From: Bacillus salacetis | GTDB taxonomy: Bacteria; Bacillota; Bacilli; Bacillales; Bacillaceae_B | DNA length: 64,000 nt | Assembly (NCBI RefSeq): GCF_003581585.1 | Contig: NZ_QXIR01000002.1 | Location: 1-64,000 of the forward strand | Direction: 5' to 3' | Shown here: one piece after another, positions 17,855 through 27,025 of the stretch | Layout of the letters: every line of letters begins with the position of its first letter | Position numbering within the stretch: the stretch's first letter is position 1 | Translations under genes and position numbers: made by a program | Notes under the pieces: model-generated | What the model was told of the DNA's origin: nothing | Seen by the model: only the letters and a program-made list of their open reading frames with translations | Databases searched by the model: none

Positions 17855-18163
17855 TTACTGCAGGGGATCCATTTTCCCCAGGCCCTGAATTTTCCGTAGA
17901 GCTTCTGGAGGGGTGCCGAGAATGGAAGGAGGTGCCGGCTGCAGTTCCGGTTTCTGTCCCATCGCTTACGGCTGCTGGATGTATTTGAAATTCCCCTGTC
18001 CATCATATGTTGACCATTGGCCCAGCGTCCGGTACTGCTTTCCCCGCCTTACAAAAAGTTCTTGAAGGAGTAGTTCCTTGTTAATATGCACTTCAGCAAC
18101 CTGAGTATTAAGCAAAATAATTCCCAAGCTTGGTTTCCCATTTATGGGACTTGTTTTTTGAAT
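17855..18163 (-). other. Possible small gene or pseudogene with an in-frame stop
   Basis: The minus strand has a protein-like frame of 65 codons (18163-17969: NGKPSLGIILLNTQVAEVH, later GQWSTYDGQGNFKYIQQP) ended by TAA at 17966-17968. Two codons later, in the same frame, an ATG at 17962 opens 35 more codons (MGQKPELQPAPPSILGTPPE) to a TAA at 17855. The upstream part has no ATG; only ATT/ATC or TTG could start it. It could be a broken gene, or the downstream 35-residue piece could be expressed. I do not recognise it. Confidence 0.35.
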
Positions 18164-18206
18164 GATGATGGAAAAGATAATGGAAAAGGACAGGAGCGTG
18201 AATCTT

Positions 18207-19019
18207 ATGCCTGAATTGCCCGAAATGGAGAATTACAAGATTTTGCTGATGCAGCGAATCTCAGGACAACAAATTACACATGTTGAGATCGGCAGGGAAA
18301 AGTCAATAAATGTACCAACAACTGATTTCATCCGCCTTGTTCAAAACCATTCCGTAAAAAAGGTGACAAGAAGAGCAAAGCACTTGCTGTTTCACCTTGA
18401 TAATGATGTAGTATTACTATTGCACTTAATGCTCGGAGGCTGGATGTTTTTCGGACAGGAACAAGACAAACCCGATAGAACCGTCCAGATCAGGTTGTCT
18501 TTCAGAAATGAGAATTTATATTTTATCGGCCTCCGTCTTGGGTATTTACATTTATATGAAGGACTTGAATACACAAACAAAGAGCTTGATGATTTGGGGC
18601 CTGAACCATTGAGTCCTGAGTTCACAGCTGAACAATTCATCGGACTGGCCGGCAGCAGGAGGGGAAGCTTGAAGGCAACACTGGTCAATCAAGGCTTCCT
18701 ATCTGGCATAGGAAATTGTTACTCAGATGAAATGTGCTTTTATGCAGGTCTTCACCCAGCCAGGAAATTAAATCAACTTTCAAAGCCCGAAGCAGGGCGG
18801 CTCTATCATTCAATGCAGTTCATTCTAAAAGATGCTATCGGCAGCGGCGGATATATGAGTGAACCTTTTCATTCAGAAGATAAACTTACTGGAGGCTACA
18901 ACCGAAAATGCCTGGTATATGACCGGGAAGGAGAACCCTGCCCCAGATGCGGAAATGAAATATGCAAAACGGAAATCTCTTCAAAAAAAACATTCTACTG
19001 CAGCAACTGCCAGAAATAG
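18207..19019 (+). CDS. Fpg/Nei-family DNA glycosylase
   Basis: The 270-residue protein begins MPELPEM, giving catalytic Pro2 and Glu3 after Met removal, with a conserved Lys near 58. It ends with a zinc finger (CPRCG and CSNCQ). It excises oxidised bases and nicks the abasic site. The sequence is divergent from the MutM that normally sits by polA, so it is probably a paralogue. The start at 18207 follows AGGAGCGTG; upstream in-frame ATGs at 18162-18180 would break the N-terminal Pro requirement. Confidence 0.88.
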   Translation: MPELPEMENYKILLMQRISGQQITHVEIGREKSINVPTTDFIRLVQNHSVKKVTRRAKHLLFHLDNDVVLLLHLMLGGWMFFGQEQDKPDRTVQIRLSFRNENLYFIGLRLGYLHLYEGLEYTNKELDDLGPEPLSPEFTAEQFIGLAGSRRGSLKATLVNQGFLSGIGNCYSDEMCFYAGLHPARKLNQLSKPEAGRLYHSMQFILKDAIGSGGYMSEPFHSEDKLTGGYNRKCLVYDREGEPCPRCGNEICKTEISSKKTFYCSNCQK

Positions 19020-19050
19020 TTTTACAGCAGTACAGAAAAGGTGATAAGAA

Positions 19051-21636
19051 ATGGGAAAATTGACGGAACTCCACGAAGAAGCATTACAAGACACGAAACG
19101 GAAAATAAAAGAAGATATCTTTCGGTTCATGGAAACAAAGGAAGAGGCACCTTCCTTTGACGATTACCTAAATGAGAGGATCCATTATATAGAACAATTA
19201 TGGGTTAACGTTTGGCTGAATAAAGTTACAAATTTCGTGAGCAGAAGTGAAAAGAAAGCCTTCCTCCGTGAAAAGGATTATGAAGTGGAAGGGATCGACA
19301 AAAAGGTTATCAATCAGGTTTTCCGGAACGAGATGAGGGATTTTCAGCCATTTGAAGTCATTCCCTGGCTTCAGGGGCTGGCTGATTCCCAGGCTGATCA
19401 ATGGAAGGAACGGTATGAGACAGCAAGGGAAGGATATCTTCTCCGCTTGGAACAGGATAAGATTGAGGACGAGCAGAAGAGAGTCACTCAGGAGATCATG
19501 AAAAGCCTGATAAACACCTTTCAAGAACGAAAGCAAAGCTGGTACCTGCCAGTAAGATTCGCCGTTGCCCGTAAGCTTGTAAGTGATTTAAAGGAAAAAG
19601 TCAGGTATGAACAGGTAGATACTTTCATGCTGGAAGAACAACTGAAAGAAATTGGGCCATTCAACCCCGAAGATTATCGAACACTTTCTGATTTCTTCCA
19701 GGAACTGAACGGGCTCATTCATCGTACTCTTCACCGCGGCAGAAGTTATTGGGAATATGAAACTTACTACTTTGTCTATGAAGAGTACGTTTCCCAATTT
19801 GTGATGAAGACATTCCCTAAATCGTTGCTTTCCCTGGTTTCTGAAGAGCACTTGAATATGCATCAAAGCGCTTTTGATGTCGCACTGTCATCATCTGAAA
19901 TCCGGAAATGGATGCAGCATGATTTTTTTGATCAGTCAGCCATTTATATGGATCACCTCCAGGAAGAGTATGTGGAAGACCTCTTAGATCTGGCAGACTC
20001 CCAGAACGAGGAAGACCATGCAGCTATTTATGAAAAAGACGTTGCAAGAAGGGCAGAAAGAAGGGCAGCGGAACTAGCGGAACTTCATCGTAAAAAACAA
20101 GAAGAAGACAGAATGATGGATGATATATTTGGACGGGAATACAGTGTCTCACTGGGCGGAAACACAAAATATATTCTTCATATAGGCGAAACAAACACCG
20201 GAAAGACACATCATGCATTGGAAAGCATGAAGCAAGCGGAAAGCGGATTGTATCTTGCGCCTTTGCGCCTGCTTGCCCTGGAAGTATATGACCGCCTTAA
20301 TAACGAAGGGGTGCCATGTAATTTGAAAACCGGGGAAGAAGAGAAGTCCGTCCCGGGGTCAAGGCATGTGTCCTGTACTGTAGAAATGTTTTATGAGAAA
20401 GAAAGTTATGATGTAGTAGTAATTGATGAAGCTCAGATGATGGCGGATAAAGACCGGGGATTTTCCTGGTTTAAAGCTATAACCAAAGCGAGGGCAAGGG
20501 AAGTCCATATTATCGGCAGCCGCAATGTAAAGCCAATGCTGCTCGGACTGCTGGAGAATTGCGAGGTTGAAATCAATGAATACAGCCGGGACATCCCCCT
20601 TGAAGTGGAACAGCGTGAATTTTCATTGAAGCACGCTAAAAGAGGGGACGCACTTGTTTGCTTTTCCAGAAGGCGGGTGCTTGAAACAGCTTCGAAGCTG
20701 CAAAACAGCGGACATTCAGTCAGCATGATATATGGAAGCATGCCTCCCGAAACCAGGAAGAAGCAAATGCAAAGGTTTATCAAAGGCGAAACGAAAGTCA
20801 TCGTGGCAACCGATGCAATCGGAATGGGACTGAACCTGCCGATCAGAAGGATTGTGTTCCTGGAAAATGATAAGTTCGACGGGACCAGACGAAGAACACT
20901 TGCTTCCCAGGAAGTAAAGCAAATAGCCGGACGCGCGGGCAGAAAGGGAATCTATGATGTAGGGAAAGTTGCTTTTACCAAAGATATAAAAAGGATGGCA
21001 AAGCTTCTTGAACAGGAAGACGAACCTGTGCAGTCCTTCGCCATCGCCCCGACAACATCCGTATTTGAAAGGTTCCAGAAATACCACCATGACCTGGGGC
21101 GATTCTTCGAACTTTGGGAAAAATTCGAAAGCCCATTCGGCACGCAAAAAGCTTCCCTTTACGAAGAAAGAGAACTTTATGAATTAGTGAGAGGAACAGA
21201 AATAGAGGGCAGGCTGTCGATGATGGATCTATACGGGTTCCTGCATCTGCCGTTTTCAAAGAAGGAACCTGAGTTAACCTCACAATGGCTTGAAACGATG
21301 GATGCAATTATTAGTGGAACTGACCTGCCTGAACCAAAACTTAAGCGCAAGAACCTGGAACAGCAGGAGGTAGCCTATAAAGCAGTCGGCCTGCATCTTT
21401 TATTCCTATACCGCTTGGGGCATCGAACCGAAGCAATTTACTGGGAACGCCTTCGGGATGATATCGCCGATGGTGTACATGAAAGCCTCGATACCGAGGT
21501 GTCAACGATGACTATGAAATGCAAAAGATGCGGAAAAAGGCTTCCTTCCGGATTTAAGTTTCCAATCTGTGACAGCTGCCACTACTCCCGGGTACGGAAA
21601 CGGGGCGGCAGAAGGGAGCGAAAGGACAGCAGGTAA
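19051..21636 (+). CDS. Suv3-like superfamily 2 RNA helicase with extra N-terminal domain
   Basis: The 861-residue protein has an uncharacterised mainly helical region (about 1-360), then a helicase core: Walker A GETNTGKTHHAL near 379, VIDEAQMM near 456, VATDAIGMGLNLPIRR, and QIAGRAGRKG near 625. The order and wording (YLAPLRLLALEVYDRLN, HVSCTVEM, GSMPPETR) match mitochondrial Suv3 RNA helicases. A CxxC...CxxC zinc ribbon (about 824-846) and a basic tail end the protein. It probably unwinds RNA. It is 31 nt after the glycosylase gene. Confidence 0.85.
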   Translation: MGKLTELHEEALQDTKRKIKEDIFRFMETKEEAPSFDDYLNERIHYIEQLWVNVWLNKVTNFVSRSEKKAFLREKDYEVEGIDKKVINQVFRNEMRDFQPFEVIPWLQGLADSQADQWKERYETAREGYLLRLEQDKIEDEQKRVTQEIMKSLINTFQERKQSWYLPVRFAVARKLVSDLKEKVRYEQVDTFMLEEQLKEIGPFNPEDYRTLSDFFQELNGLIHRTLHRGRSYWEYETYYFVYEEYVSQFVMKTFPKSLLSLVSEEHLNMHQSAFDVALSSSEIRKWMQHDFFDQSAIYMDHLQEEYVEDLLDLADSQNEEDHAAIYEKDVARRAERRAAELAELHRKKQEEDRMMDDIFGREYSVSLGGNTKYILHIGETNTGKTHHALESMKQAESGLYLAPLRLLALEVYDRLNNEGVPCNLKTGEEEKSVPGSRHVSCTVEMFYEKESYDVVVIDEAQMMADKDRGFSWFKAITKARAREVHIIGSRNVKPMLLGLLENCEVEINEYSRDIPLEVEQREFSLKHAKRGDALVCFSRRRVLETASKLQNSGHSVSMIYGSMPPETRKKQMQRFIKGETKVIVATDAIGMGLNLPIRRIVFLENDKFDGTRRRTLASQEVKQIAGRAGRKGIYDVGKVAFTKDIKRMAKLLEQEDEPVQSFAIAPTTSVFERFQKYHHDLGRFFELWEKFESPFGTQKASLYEERELYELVRGTEIEGRLSMMDLYGFLHLPFSKKEPELTSQWLETMDAIISGTDLPEPKLKRKNLEQQEVAYKAVGLHLLFLYRLGHRTEAIYWERLRDDIADGVHESLDTEVSTMTMKCKRCGKRLPSGFKFPICDSCHYSRVRKRGGRRERKDSR

Positions 21637-21656
21637 GAGGCAAAAGGACATAGGAT

Positions 21657-21685
21657 CCGCTTCCGAGGGTGGAAGCGGTTTTTTT
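21657..21685 (+). terminator. Terminator after the Suv3-like helicase
   Basis: CCGCTTCC/GGAAGCGG stem followed by TTTTTTT. Positions 21690-21870 beyond it show no gene. Confidence 0.9.
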
Positions 21686-21873
21686 CTTTTGGCTTTCAAA
21701 TGGCGGGCAGGACTTCAGCCCTCGTCTATTTCAGGGCGTATGGCCTCGTGCCGGCACTTGGCGGCAATTACTATTGAAAACTAAAGTTCAAGCCTCTAAT
21801 CCATCACTGTGAGTTCAAATTCCACTTTTCACTAAAGATGCCTTTATGCCTGCAGTTCCATCCCCTATACACA

Positions 21874-21900
21874 AAAACCGCACCATAGCAGGCGCGGTTT
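21874..21900 (-). terminator. Terminator of the CAP-domain gene
   Basis: AAACCGC pairs with GCGGTTT; the minus strand continues with TTTTTGTG. Confidence 0.75.
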
Positions 21901-21902
21901 CT

Positions 21903-23045
21903 TTAGTCTCTATAAAAATTCTCCGTATAGTAAGGCTGTGATTCCTGGTTAAAGGCTACACCTACACCCAGGAACTCATACTCTTCCTTCAAAATATTCT
22001 TGCGGTGGCCCTCGGAATTCATCAAACCTTCGTGAGCGAAAATTGAACTGAACTGGCCATATGCCAAGTTTTCACCGGCCACCGTAAAGGTGATGTCATC
22101 TTCCTGCATCCTGTCGAAGGGAGATTGTCCGGCAAGATTTGTATGATTAAAATAGTTATTCTCAGCCATATCGAGACTGTGCTCACGAGCTGTGCTGCGA
22201 ACATGATCATCCCATGTCAATACCGGGAGCCCATGGTTGACCCTCGTGGCATTGGTAAGGTCAAACAGCTGGTACTCAAAACCTTCTTTAAGTTCCCCGG
22301 TTTCAGAAGCATAGATTTCTTTCTTATCCTGTTCGAGGTCTTCGTCGATGATCTGCAGCGCGGTGACGGTATCATTTTCATGTTTGTCATAGAATACGGT
22401 GATATAGCTGTCATCCCGCTGGTAGATTTCATATTCACCGTTATTCTGTAACTGATAATAGACTAATCCTTTTCTGATTTTCGATATGGGTTCACCGAGA
22501 ACTTGGTGAATCTCATCCTTCGAACTGTTCAACCCCGCACCGGAGTCGGAGGCAATAAGGTCCTGATTGGTATAAAGGGCGCTGACCTGATTGGTTTCAT
22601 CAAATGAGACCATCATGAAATTATGATAATCCTCATGATATGTATACCACTCAACACCGTACTCATTTACCGAGGACCTTACAGGATCGCCGAGAATTTG
22701 TTCAGCTTGTTCCCTGGTATCACCGATTTCAAGATTATGGACTGAGAACACTTGGTTATCCGGTTTGGAAAGCTGAGGCTTGCTGACCTCGACAGCATCA
22801 GCAGCCTCCTGAGTTTCTTTTCCGTCCTGCTTTGCCTCTTTCAGTGAGTCTTCAAGACCAAAGATGAGAGCACTGAACCGTTCATTCAGGTCATTAAGGG
22901 TGTTCTTCACCTCAGGCTTTTCCTTAAAGGAATCAAGCTGGGCAGCAGCATCATTCCATAGAGATGTGTCAATGTAATCTTCCCAATAGGGTTTTGTATT
23001 ATAGGCAACCACTATAATCAATACCAGTAATAGTAAACGTCTCAT
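21903..23045 (-). CDS. CAP-domain protein with CAP-associated N-terminal region (YlbC-like)
   Basis: The 380-residue protein has one N-terminal membrane segment (LLLLVLIIVVAY), a linker, two repeated CAP-associated segments (about 100-240) and a C-terminal CAP/SCP domain (about 255-380; HSLDMAENNYFNH, GENLAYG, LMNSEGHRKNIL). It should be anchored outside the membrane. Domain order matches B. subtilis YlbC. The biochemical role of CAP domains in bacilli is unclear. Confidence 0.88.
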   Translation of the reverse strand: MRRLLLLVLIIVVAYNTKPYWEDYIDTSLWNDAAAQLDSFKEKPEVKNTLNDLNERFSALIFGLEDSLKEAKQDGKETQEAADAVEVSKPQLSKPDNQVFSVHNLEIGDTREQAEQILGDPVRSSVNEYGVEWYTYHEDYHNFMMVSFDETNQVSALYTNQDLIASDSGAGLNSSKDEIHQVLGEPISKIRKGLVYYQLQNNGEYEIYQRDDSYITVFYDKHENDTVTALQIIDEDLEQDKKEIYASETGELKEGFEYQLFDLTNATRVNHGLPVLTWDDHVRSTAREHSLDMAENNYFNHTNLAGQSPFDRMQEDDITFTVAGENLAYGQFSSIFAHEGLMNSEGHRKNILKEEYEFLGVGVAFNQESQPYYTENFYRD

Positions 23046-23266
23046 AATTCACGCTCCATCCTTACTTTCCATTCTACCCGATTTCTATGCTTTCAAAAAC
23101 TTTGCAGTGTACTGATTGCAGGTTATCCATCTGGAATCTTCTTCCACCATTCCTCCCTTTGTAGAAGAATACCGTTTTATTATCCGATTGACAGGGTATC
23201 ATAGACAATATCAACGAGTTAAAAACGAAGAGTTTTTACATAATTTTTACCTGGGGGGAAAGTATC

Positions 23267-24088
23267 ATGAAAATGTCTCATGAAGAAAGAATACAGCTGC
23301 ACGAATTCAATAACCTGACGAAGTCTTTGAGCTTTAACATGTATGATATCTGTTACACGAAAACACGTGAAGAACGCGAAGCATACATTGAATATATAGA
23401 TGAGCAATATAATGCGGACAGGCTGACCAAGATCCTTTCCAATGTGTCGGATATCATCGGTGCCCATGTTCTCAATATAGCAAAGCAGGACTATGTCCCG
23501 CAAGGAGCTTCAGTCACGATCCTCGTATCTGAAGGTCCCATTGTCGAAGTGCCGAATGAACATTTTGATGAATCTCCCGGCCCGCTTCCTTCTGCGGTTA
23601 CCATGCAGCTGGATAAGAGCCATATCACAGTTCATACCTACCCGGAATACCATCCTCATGAAGGAATAAGCACCTTCAGGGCGGACATAGATGTATCGAC
23701 ATGCGGTGAAATCTCGCCGCTGAAGGCCCTGAACTACCTCATTCACTCATTCGAGACGGATGTAATGACTATGGATTACAGGGTCAGGGGCTTCACCAGG
23801 GATATCAACGGCCGCAAGCTTTTTATCGATCATGATATCAATTCCATCCAGAACTATATCCCTGAAGAGATTAAAGACGAATATGACATGATCGATGTCA
23901 ATGTCTATCCGCAGAATGTATTTCATACTAAGTGCAAGCTGAAAGACTTTGATTTGAACCATTATTTGTTTGGCTATTCCAAAGATAAGCTAAACCAGGA
24001 AGAGGCAGAGGAAATAACAAATAAGCTGCAGCTGGAGATGGATGAGATCTTTTATGGAAAAAACATGCCGGGAAGTCCAAATGAATGA
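23267..24088 (+). CDS. speD: S-adenosylmethionine decarboxylase proenzyme (enterobacterial type)
   Basis: The 273-residue proenzyme is of the long E. coli-like class, not the short SpeH type used by B. subtilis. The self-cleavage site is [12 protein letters not shown]; Ser118 would become the pyruvoyl group. It supplies decarboxylated SAM for spermidine synthesis, whose by-product methylthioadenosine feeds the salvage genes at 1-8.8 kb. GGGGGGAAAG precedes the ATG at 23267. Confidence 0.94.
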   Translation: MKMSHEERIQLHEFNNLTKSLSFNMYDICYTKTREEREAYIEYIDEQYNADRLTKILSNVSDIIGAHVLNIAKQDYVPQGASVTILVSEGPIVEVPNEHFDESPGPLPSAVTMQLDKSHITVHTYPEYHPHEGISTFRADIDVSTCGEISPLKALNYLIHSFETDVMTMDYRVRGFTRDINGRKLFIDHDINSIQNYIPEEIKDEYDMIDVNVYPQNVFHTKCKLKDFDLNHYLFGYSKDKLNQEEAEEITNKLQLEMDEIFYGKNMPGSPNE

Positions 24089-24095
24089 TTTTTTT

Positions 24096-24125
24096 CGCCC
24101 CTGGAAGACAGGGGCGTTTATTTTT
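24096..24125 (+). terminator. Terminator after speD
   Basis: CGCCCCTG/CAGGGGCG stem followed by TTTATTTTT. MITE copy F begins immediately after the T-tract. Confidence 0.9.
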
Positions 24126-24131
24126 GCCTAA

Positions 24132-24323
24132 TGCTGTTTTCACATATATTGTTGATTTCGGAAAAATCCCAGGCCGGATTTTTCCCCTGTATACAAAGGG
24201 TTTTAATCTCGAAAAATTACAAGCAGCTCTTTTCTTTCCTTCTCACCGGGGGTTTTTACGATGAAATATCAGGATATAAGTTGAAATTTATATTGAATAG
24301 CAACAAAGTTTACGAACAGAGCC
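24132..24323 (-). mobile_element. MITE copy F (192 bp)
   Basis: It runs from TGCTGTTTTCACATATATTG to ACGAACAGAGCC with the internal GGAAAAATCC...GGATTTTTCC block. Flanks TTGCCTAA and TTGCCAGA agree at 6 of 8 positions, a decayed target duplication. It is wedged between the speD terminator and the end of the SASP gene. Confidence 0.85.
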
Positions 24324-24364
24324 TTGCCAGAACAAAACCCCCTTCATTAGAAGAGGGCTCATCA

Positions 24365-24559
24365 TTATTGTTTCTGTCCTTCAGCCAGCGTCTGTTCAGC
24401 CAGGGCGACAAGACGTTTGGTCATCTCCCCGCCGACAGAGCCATTGGCACGTGCGGTTGTATCTGCCCCAAGTGTTACTCCAAACTCATTGGCGATTTCT
24501 TCTTTCATCTGGTTCAATACACTTTCTGATCCAGGGACAATAAGTTTGTTTCTTGCCAT
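24365..24559 (-). CDS. Alpha/beta-type small acid-soluble spore protein
   Basis: The 64-residue SASP coats spore DNA. The family signatures [20 protein letters not shown], with the GPR protease site region (EIANEFGV), and EMTKRLV are present. The start at 24559 ([10 protein letters not shown]) follows GGGAGTGATT; a longer frame is not SASP-like. It should be made in the forespore. A weak hairpin follows at about 24340. Confidence 0.95.
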   Translation of the reverse strand: MARNKLIVPGSESVLNQMKEEIANEFGVTLGADTTARANGSVGGEMTKRLVALAEQTLAEGQKQ

Positions 24560-24755
24560 GGTGGAATCACTCCCGATGAAGGATTGAGCATTATGCTCTT
24601 CTTTAATTTCCGCTATCCTACATAACTTCATACCTCCAATAATTACCGCGTGCCTGCGGAAAGATTCCCAACCCAAATCTTTAGGAATAAGAGAAGGAAT
24701 TATCAGCTATTCAGCAGAATATATAGGAAGAATTCACTATATAGGAGGATACATA

Positions 24756-25553
24756 ATGAACTCTCATGAAATTGAATACCAGCTTCACGGGGATGATATG
24801 CAGTTTGTCGAAATCGAACTTGATCCAAGTGAAAGCGTGATTGCAGAAGCAGGGGCAATGATGATGATGGAGGACGGAATTGGAATGGAAACCATATTTG
24901 GCGATGGCTCTTCCAATGGAAAGTCAGGTTTCTTCGGCAAATTGGTTGGTGCGGGTAAACGCGTTTTGACTGGAGAAAGTTTATTCATGACCGTATTCAC
25001 TAACGAAGGCAGAGGAAAGAAACATGTTTCCTTTGCTGCACCTTATCCTGGAAAGATCATATCAGTCGATTTAAGTGAAATGGGTGGTAAAGTCATTTGT
25101 CAAAAGGATTCATTCCTTTGTGCAGCTAAAGGTGTTTCAGTAGGGATTGACTTTCAAAAGAAACTGGGTACTGGTTTTTTTGGTGGTGAAGGGTTCATTA
25201 TGCAGAAATTGGAAGGAGATGGGCTGGCTTTCCTCCATGCCGGCGGAACCATCCACAAGAAAGATCTCCAGGCTGGAGAAAAGCTGAGGGTGGATACCGG
25301 CTGTCTCGTAGCCATGACAAAAAATGTTGACTACAACATTGAATATGTTGGAAAAGTTAAGTCTGCATTCTTTGGAGGGGAAGGCCTCTTTTTTGCGACA
25401 GTTCAAGGTCCGGGAACGGTCTGGATCCAATCACTCCCGTTCAGCCGCCTTGCTGACAGGGTGTTTGCCAGTGCTCCACAAGGTGGAGGGCAGTCAAGGG
25501 GTGAGGGCAGTTTATTAGGCGGTCTTGGCGATTTCCTGAATGGTGATGGTTGA
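24756..25553 (+). CDS. AIM24/TIGR00266-family protein
   Basis: The 265-residue protein has two pseudo-repeats of an AIM24-type beta structure: [30 protein letters not shown] and, later, [16 protein letters not shown]. Short Gly-rich patches FFGGEG occur at both repeats. The family is widespread and structurally characterised as a beta-prism but has no assigned reaction. ATAGGAGGATA precedes the ATG; a terminator follows. Confidence 0.88.
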   Translation: MNSHEIEYQLHGDDMQFVEIELDPSESVIAEAGAMMMMEDGIGMETIFGDGSSNGKSGFFGKLVGAGKRVLTGESLFMTVFTNEGRGKKHVSFAAPYPGKIISVDLSEMGGKVICQKDSFLCAAKGVSVGIDFQKKLGTGFFGGEGFIMQKLEGDGLAFLHAGGTIHKKDLQAGEKLRVDTGCLVAMTKNVDYNIEYVGKVKSAFFGGEGLFFATVQGPGTVWIQSLPFSRLADRVFASAPQGGGQSRGEGSLLGGLGDFLNGDG

Positions 25554-25556
25554 TCA

Positions 25557-25585
25557 ACAAGCGGCGAACGCCGCTTGTATTGTTT
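25557..25585 (+). terminator. Terminator after the AIM24 gene
   Basis: ACAAGCGGCG/CGCCGCTTGT stem with a 2-nt loop, then ATTGTTTT. Confidence 0.85.
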
Positions 25586-25705
25586 TCCCTGAACTTTTTG
25601 GTTAACGACTGCTGCGGTTTTTGATAAACTATTAGAAAAGTCAGAATTTAAGGGGTAGATTATTTTAATACATAATGATAACAAAAGGATTAAGAAATCG
25701 GGATT

Positions 25706-25981
25706 ATGAAGATCTTTTTCTACTCCATTGCATTGATTACAGGCATCATAGGCATATTTCTTCTTCTTACTTTGATGACACTTGTTCTGTTGGAAAAATT
25801 TGATGGCCCATACAAGGAAAATGATAGTGGGAAAATTGGTCAATCCATGCAATGCCACCCCTTTACTACAGATGGACAGGAGGCACTCTATTGTACCGAA
25901 AAAAATTATATGTGTTTAAGGGGGACAAACCGATTGAAGCGGTCATCAGGACCTATACACCTTCTGATTTTCAAGACCTGA
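25706..25981 (+). CDS. Possible small membrane protein overlapping the next gene
   Basis: A 91-codon frame starts with a convincing membrane segment (FFYSIALITGIIGIFLLLTL). Its last 30 codons run inside the acetyltransferase gene in another frame. The ribosome site is weak (GGGATT just before the ATG). It may be a real short membrane protein, or a chance frame. Confidence 0.3.
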   Translation: MKIFFYSIALITGIIGIFLLLTLMTLVLLEKFDGPYKENDSGKIGQSMQCHPFTTDGQEALYCTEKNYMCLRGTNRLKRSSGPIHLLIFKT

Positions 25982-26568
25982 TCAAAGTACAGCAGGAGAG
26001 CTTTCCCCCGCCATTTCCTCCTGAATTATGGTGGAACGATGAACAATTGGCCAACCATGTAAAGCTCTTCCCTGAAGGTGCGCTTTGCATAGAAGTACAA
26101 GGGAAAATCGCCGGATCAATAACAGGGATGCAGACAACTTTCGATCCTCAAAACATCAGGCATTCGTGGTCCGAGGTGACAGACAACGGATATATCGGAA
26201 CACACGATCCAGATGGGGACTCTCTGTACATTGTCGATATCGGGATATCACCGCAATATAGAAGCTTGGGACTGGGAAAATCCCTCATGCATGCAATGTA
26301 CGAAGTAGTCGTTCATCTTAATAAAGAAAGGCTTTTAGGAGGAGGGCGAATGCCGGGTTACGGTAAAGTCGCAGATAAAATGAAGGCAAGCGACTACTTG
26401 GACAAGGTAGTCAATGGAGAGCTACAGGATCAAGTCATATCATTCCTGCTTCGCTGCGGCCGCTTACCTGTCGGAGTCCTCCCCGGCTACTTGGAGGATG
26501 AGGAGTCAGCGAATCATGCTGCTCTGATGGAATGGCGAAATCCATTCTTCATTAGTGAATCACCTTAA
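25891..26568 (+). CDS. GNAT-family N-acetyltransferase
   Basis: This 225-residue protein starts at TTG 25891, seven nt after a perfect AGGAGG. A longer frame to the ATG at 25852 has no ribosome site. The acetyl-CoA loop lies in IGISPQYRSLGLGKSLM. The middle insertion (LLGGGRMPGYGKVADKM) is typical of larger GNATs acting on unknown substrates. A terminator follows at once. Confidence 0.82.
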   Translation: MYRKKLYVFKGDKPIEAVIRTYTPSDFQDLIKVQQESFPPPFPPELWWNDEQLANHVKLFPEGALCIEVQGKIAGSITGMQTTFDPQNIRHSWSEVTDNGYIGTHDPDGDSLYIVDIGISPQYRSLGLGKSLMHAMYEVVVHLNKERLLGGGRMPGYGKVADKMKASDYLDKVVNGELQDQVISFLLRCGRLPVGVLPGYLEDEESANHAALMEWRNPFFISESP

Positions 26569-26590
26569 CCTCAATACTGAGGTTTTTTTT
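26569..26590 (+). terminator. Terminator after the acetyltransferase
   Basis: CCTCA/TGAGG stem with loop ATAC, then TTTTTTTT. Confidence 0.85.
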
Positions 26591-26776
26591 TATAAAATGT
26601 ATGCAGCAAATACCCGTCATTATTCTCTTATGAAAACCCACCCTCCGCATATTGCGACAAATTTCATTTGTAAACAACAAATTATCATGATATCATTCAC
26701 TAGTCGGATGTTATCAGGATGCTAGCAGACTGATAACCAGTGCTAGAACGCTGTCAGGAAAGGAAGTTTACTTACT

Positions 26777-26974
26777 GTGAGTGATCAAAACAGAATTCAG
26801 TTGAATGTCCGTATCGCGAAAGAAACGGCTGATATGCTTGAAGAAATTGTGGAATATTATCAAGAAAACACAAAGCTTGGAAGAATTTATAAAGGCGATG
26901 TGCTTACAGATATTATTGAAAAATCTCACGGCTTGATGGAAAAGCAGAAAGCCATCCAAAAAAGAAAATATTAG
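26777..26974 (+). CDS. Small ribbon-helix-helix-like protein
   Basis: The 65-residue protein starts at GTG 26777, ten nt after AAAGGAAG. A short beta strand (RIQLNVRIA) followed by two helices (ETADMLEEIVEYY and KGDVLTDIIEKSH) fits the ribbon-helix-helix DNA-binding plan, so it may be a small regulator. It lies 51 nt before the DEAD-box helicase and could be co-transcribed. The function is inferred from the secondary-structure pattern only. Confidence 0.7.
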   Translation: MSDQNRIQLNVRIAKETADMLEEIVEYYQENTKLGRIYKGDVLTDIIEKSHGLMEKQKAIQKRKY

Positions 26975-27025
26975 AGAACCGATTCTATAATTGGATTCTT
27001 TTCAATTTGAAAGCAGGGATTAAAT

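Noticed and set aside
24131..24529. A 132-codon plus-strand frame covering MITE copy F and the SASP gene
   Set aside because: It spans a non-coding repeat and the antisense of a clear SASP gene. A similar frame crosses MITE D (11015-11308). Both are by-products of the repeat.
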